NCBI GenBank assembly: GCA_902805985.1
Contig: CADCUW010000098.1
Location: 1-7,674 of the forward strand
Source: an uncultured Rubrobacteraceae bacterium
GTDB taxonomy: Bacteria > Actinomycetota > Rubrobacteria > Rubrobacterales > Rubrobacteraceae
Direction of reading: 5' to 3'
Length of the DNA stretch: 7,674 bases
Below, one piece after another: positions 5,936-7,674 of the stretch (position 1 is its first letter; each line of letters starts with the position of its first letter). Below the pieces are notes generated by a model. The model saw nothing but the letters and a program-made list of their open reading frames with translations. It did no database searches and had not been told where the DNA came from. A program made the position numbers and the translations under genes.

Positions 5936-6280
5936 ATGTCCTCTGTCATGTACCCCTGTGCGGTAGCACTAGACAGGACAGCGGATAGTCGGTGGAGAGG
6001 CGATAGTTTCGTACTACTACCTCTAGGTAGTTTCCATCGACGCTATCCTCATTACCGGGTGCAGGAGGATGAAGGGGCATCTATCCCTTTGGTGATGATT
6101 CGTGCCGGAGATGTAGCCCTCGGATCCCCTAGGGGCGCCGGTACCGGCGCCCCCGCAATGCTACCAAGCTGCCTCTATCAAAGGCTTCTCCTTGAACGGC
6201 CTTACGAGGAGATGGACCTACTACTAGATCAAGCCATGACGTATCGGATCAGTAGTCAGGAGGACCGTTACCTACCTTAG
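5936..6280 (+). CDS. Doubtful 114-codon reading frame in the low-GC segment
   Basis: Open from ATG 5936 to TAG 6278-6280. The C-terminal part (LERPYEEMDLLLDQAMTYRI) looks protein-like. However, codons show no third-position G/C bias (CTA is frequent), the ribosome site is poor (GGGAG about 15 bases upstream), and several perfect hairpins lie inside the frame. It is either a recently acquired gene of unknown family or a chance frame over structured DNA. No family recognised. Confidence 0.25.
   Translation: MSSVMYPCAVALDRTADSRWRGDSFVLLPLGSFHRRYPHYRVQEDEGASIPLVMIRAGDVALGSPRGAGTGAPAMLPSCLYQRLLLERPYEEMDLLLDQAMTYRISSQEDRYLP
6016..6031. repeat. Small perfect hairpin in the low-GC segment
   Basis: ACTACCT and AGGTAGT (7-bp arms) face each other across two bases. 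Confidence 0.5.
6126..6153. repeat. Overlapping 10-bp and 22-bp perfect palindromes
   Basis: CCCCTAGGGG (6126-6135) shares its last four bases with a 22-bp perfect palindrome at 6132-6153, whose half is GGGGCGCCGGT. The two structures exclude each other because both use 6132-6135. The block is very GC-rich inside DNA of about 50% G+C. No T-run follows (next bases CGCAATG), so it is not a standard terminator. Confidence 0.75.
6220..6256. repeat. Imperfect hairpin, 10-bp stem with one bulge
   Basis: ACTACT(A)GATC at 6220-6230 pairs with GATCAGTAGT at 6247-6256 across a 16-base loop. Confidence 0.45.
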
Positions 6281-6300
6281 GATATAGACAGTCTATACCT
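6279..6300. repeat. Operator-like inverted repeat directly after the 5936-6280 frame
   Basis: TATAGAC and GTCTATA face each other across one base (6283-6297); AGG/CCT extend the arms past a one-base bulge. It begins inside the TAG stop of the doubtful reading frame. Confidence 0.45.
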
Positions 6301-6454
6301 GTGAAGGTGATAGAGAGTTTGGGGTAACAACAGATGTCTCGGCTGCAGCGTATTGTCCCTGGAAGGAGAGGTCATCGGAGTCTCCTGCCTTCAGCTAGTG
6401 AGCTCGATAGGTAGCACATCCTGGGGATGGAAATTAGATGCCTCCCGTTCCCGG

Positions 6455-6475
6455 CGCGCGACCGCGCGATAGGCG
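6455..6475 (-). repeat. Right arm of the 21-bp perfect inverted repeat
   Basis: Exact reverse complement of 5758-5778. It is followed at 6501-6538 by further CG-rich motifs: TATCGCGCG, then CCGCGCGCT twice in tandem (6518-6526 and 6528-6536). Part of the latter pairs with 5705-5717. Confidence 0.8.
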
Positions 6476-6525
6476 TTATGCAGCATAGAAATGGGCTTTG
6501 TATCGCGCGAAGTCGATCCGCGCGC

Positions 6526-6538
6526 TTCCGCGCGCTAC
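6526..6538 (-). repeat. Outer right arm, 13-bp inverted repeat with 5705-5717
   Basis: TTCCGCGCGCTAC is the exact reverse complement of 5705-5717. Outer (13 bp) and inner (21 bp) arm pairs are nested, with inter-arm distances of 40 and 50 bases. Confidence 0.6.
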
Positions 6539-7017
6539 GTCTACCCCCGGTCGAAGTCCGCGTCCTTTGCAGGGTGTGGGCGCTTCTTCGGGTCGGGGCC
6601 TCGGGCGCTCCTGTCGCTTCATGCGGGAGTTTAGGGTGACCACGGCGGTGCTCGGGGGACGTGTACCGCAAGGGACGGGGTGAGAGGGGGCAGGCCCGCC
6701 GAGATCATCTCTCCCGTTTGTACAGCCTTTCGGGGGCCTCCGAGGCAGAAGCTGGTGGCCAGCGCCTTGCCGCTCTCATCCTTCCAGCAAGTCTTAGTCC
6801 GCCTCCGGCCTCGAGCCATGAAGGTTCGCGGGGCCGCGATCCTCTCGGCGAGTCCCTCTCGGTCGCCCGGTTACCGACGTGCGGGGTTTGCGAGAGGGAG
6901 CACTCCCGTGCTTCTCGAGGTGCCGTGATGCTGTACGATGCATATCTATTCGGCACCGCCACATCTTGCGTTGACTACTTTGCCCGTCGCGCAGTTTTGA
7001 AGGCCGAAACGCTCTCA

Positions 7018-7062
7018 TAGGGACCCGGATATGCGGGACCGTGGGCGCGAGTTTCGGAGAAT
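7018..7062 (+). repeat. Imperfect direct repeat of the right end of the 150-bp element
   Basis: TAGGGACCC at 7018-7026 and AGTTTCGGAGAAT at 7050-7062 recur in the same order at 7180-7188 (TAGGGACCC) and 7207-7219 (GTTTCGGAAGAAT), with unlike sequence between. The AGTTTCGGA at 7050-7058 can also pair with TCCGAAACT at 7069-7077. Confidence 0.5.
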
Positions 7063-7066
7063 CTTC

Positions 7067-7216
7067 CTTCCGAAACTGTTTGGAAAATAGCCAAAGACTC
7101 CTCGACCGCGCAACTTTGGCGCAAAAAGCGACCTGTCAAGCCTCTTTTGTCCCCCCGCGGCGGCCCTCGAAGCCCCTATTAGGGACCCACTCCGATTTTC
7201 CAAACAGTTTCGGAAG
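7067..7216. mobile_element. MITE-like 150-bp element with 22-bp perfect inverted ends
   Basis: Bases 7067-7088 (beginning CTTCCGAAACTGTTTGG) are the exact reverse complement of 7195-7216. The 106-base interior has no reading frame and contains its own 7-bp hairpin (GCCAAAG 7090-7096 with CTTTGGC 7114-7120). Size and structure fit a miniature inverted-repeat transposable element. I cannot find a clean target-site duplication or a parent transposase here. A protein-binding or bidirectional RNA structure is the alternative; it lies about 50 bases past the 3' end of the doxX-like gene. Confidence 0.5.
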
Positions 7217-7264
7217 AATGATTTCCTGAACTTCGGGCCTGGGGGTCCTCAGGAGTGCCCCGCC

Positions 7265-7674
7265 CTACCGCACTCGCGAACGCCCTCCCCTGGCCCCCCG
7301 ATCCTCTTCTTGGGCCACGCCCCCCTCGATGCCGAGCGCGTGGTCCAGCGAGATCTTCCCAGGGCCGGCGAACAGGACCGCCAGGAACCCAGCGATCAGC
7401 GCCAGGTCGAGCTCCGCGCCCACCCCGCCGCTTTGGGGCGAGAGGAACCCGACGCCGACCTTCACCAGCAGGATGGCGACCACGAGGTTGATCGTGAGCA
7501 GCAGGGCGGCGAGCCTTGAGAGCAGCCCGACCACGAGCAGGATCCCCCCGACCAGCTCGACGAACGTCACCACGAAGGCCATGAGCGTCGGGGCGGGTAC
7601 GCCCAACTGGCCCAGGACCCCCCCGAAGTTGGCCGGACCCCCGAGGAGCTTCTGCAGCCCGTGGGCGGCCATGA
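7265..7674 (-). CDS. DoxX-family integral membrane protein, 5' end beyond the window
   Basis: The frame reads from the right edge to TAG (complement of 7265-7267). An ATG is present at 7672-7670, but family members carry another hydrophobic stretch before the HGLQKL motif and the frame is still open at the edge. The true start is therefore probably some 20 residues upstream. Family signatures: AAHGLQKLLGG, then a helix with FVELVGGILLVVGLLSRLAA, a third helix LLTINLVVAILLVKVGVGF, and the closing DLALIAGFLAVLFAGPGKIS followed by LDHALGI. DoxX proteins are small four-helix inner-membrane proteins, in some cases tied to redox or quinone functions; the specific role here is unknown. A charged tail of about 20 residues (QEEDRGARGGRSRVR) follows the usual end. 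It converges on the plus-strand genes across the gene-poor region. Confidence 0.9.
   Translation of the reverse strand, partial: MAAHGLQKLLGGPANFGGVLGQLGVPAPTLMAFVVTFVELVGGILLVVGLLSRLAALLLTINLVVAILLVKVGVGFLSPQSGGVGAELDLALIAGFLAVLFAGPGKISLDHALGIEGGVAQEEDRGARGGRSRVR

Larger units (their letters stand above)
5652..7264. other. 1.6-kb region without a convincing gene, rich in inverted repeats
   Basis: From about 5800 to 6450 base composition drops (hand counts: 52% G+C at 5881-5940, 45% at 6241-6300). From 6540 to 7020 the G+C rises again, but the frames present lack ribosome sites and codon bias. I see no transposase, tRNA or recognisable RNA family. The structured parts are listed separately: CG-rich inverted repeats, several hairpins and a 150-bp inverted-repeat element. 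Confidence 0.6.

Noticed and set aside
5761..5949. 62-codon minus-strand frame starting MTEDIGGGLLPGG
   Set aside because: It has no G/C third-position bias and ends inside the CG-rich inverted repeat. Another minus frame over 5892-5948 reads LVEDFSLEEIISLLMRNLR then stop, equally plausible; neither can be supported.
6132..6153. 22-bp palindrome as an intrinsic terminator
   Set aside because: No T-run on either side and it sits inside an open frame; it was kept as a palindrome only.
6631..6819. 62-codon minus-strand frame (CWKDESGKALATSFCLGGPR)
   Set aside because: The middle looks mildly coding, but there is no ribosome site, the ends are low-quality, and I recognise no family.
6661..7020. 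119-codon plus frame in the right intergenic region
   Set aside because: GTG start without a ribosome site, no codon bias, and a product like translated intergenic DNA.
3827..7264. tRNA or other standard RNA gene in the gaps
   Set aside because: No TTCGAATCC-type T-arm or cloverleaf pairing was found by eye, and no recognised riboswitch core.

Overview
The window is high-GC bacterial DNA. A 60-base sample inside the large membrane-protein gene counts to about 72% G+C, and codons there end overwhelmingly in G or C. Strong GGAGG-type ribosome sites, frequent AGG and GGG codons and the mix of protein types fit a high-GC actinomycete, and Rubrobacter or a relative is my best guess. That placement is inference; no marker gene is present.

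Left part (1-3826): two genes on the plus strand. The first is the 3' part of a secreted subtilisin-family (S8) serine protease. Its catalytic His and Ser and its oxyanion-hole Asn are visible, but the catalytic Asp lies before the window. It ends in an Asp-rich Cys-bracketed loop and RTX-like calcium-binding repeats. After a 178-base gap with a plausible promoter comes an 834-residue polytopic membrane protein with an N-terminal zinc ribbon, about eleven membrane segments, a Pro-rich linker and two predicted extracytoplasmic domains. Nothing links the two genes functionally beyond adjacency.

Middle part (3827-5670): a 298-base gap, then two small plus-strand genes of unknown function (4125-4451 and 4460-4636), probably one transcript. 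A diverged, non-coding-looking tract with three copies of a direct repeat follows. After it comes a 118-residue reading frame with good codon use but no convincing start (5191-5547), then the first codons of another gene that degenerates. A short minus-strand stretch that looks like the 3' end of a membrane-protein gene abuts it. This looks like a scar of broken genes.

Right part (5652-7264): about 1.6 kb without a convincing gene. Its first half falls to about half G+C and is packed with palindromes and hairpins. It is flanked by nested inverted repeats of CGCGCG-rich motifs: 21 bp perfect at 5758-5778/6455-6475, and 13 bp perfect at 5705-5717/6526-6538. Near the right end is a compact 150-bp element with perfect 22-bp inverted ends (7067-7216), resembling a miniature inverted-repeat element. 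The window closes with the 3' part of a DoxX-family membrane protein gene on the minus strand.

I found no RNA gene, CRISPR array or intact transposase. The parts most likely to hold something undescribed are the inverted-repeat-bounded, hairpin-dense segment at 5690-6540, the 150-bp element at 7067-7216, and the repeat tract at 4750-5034.
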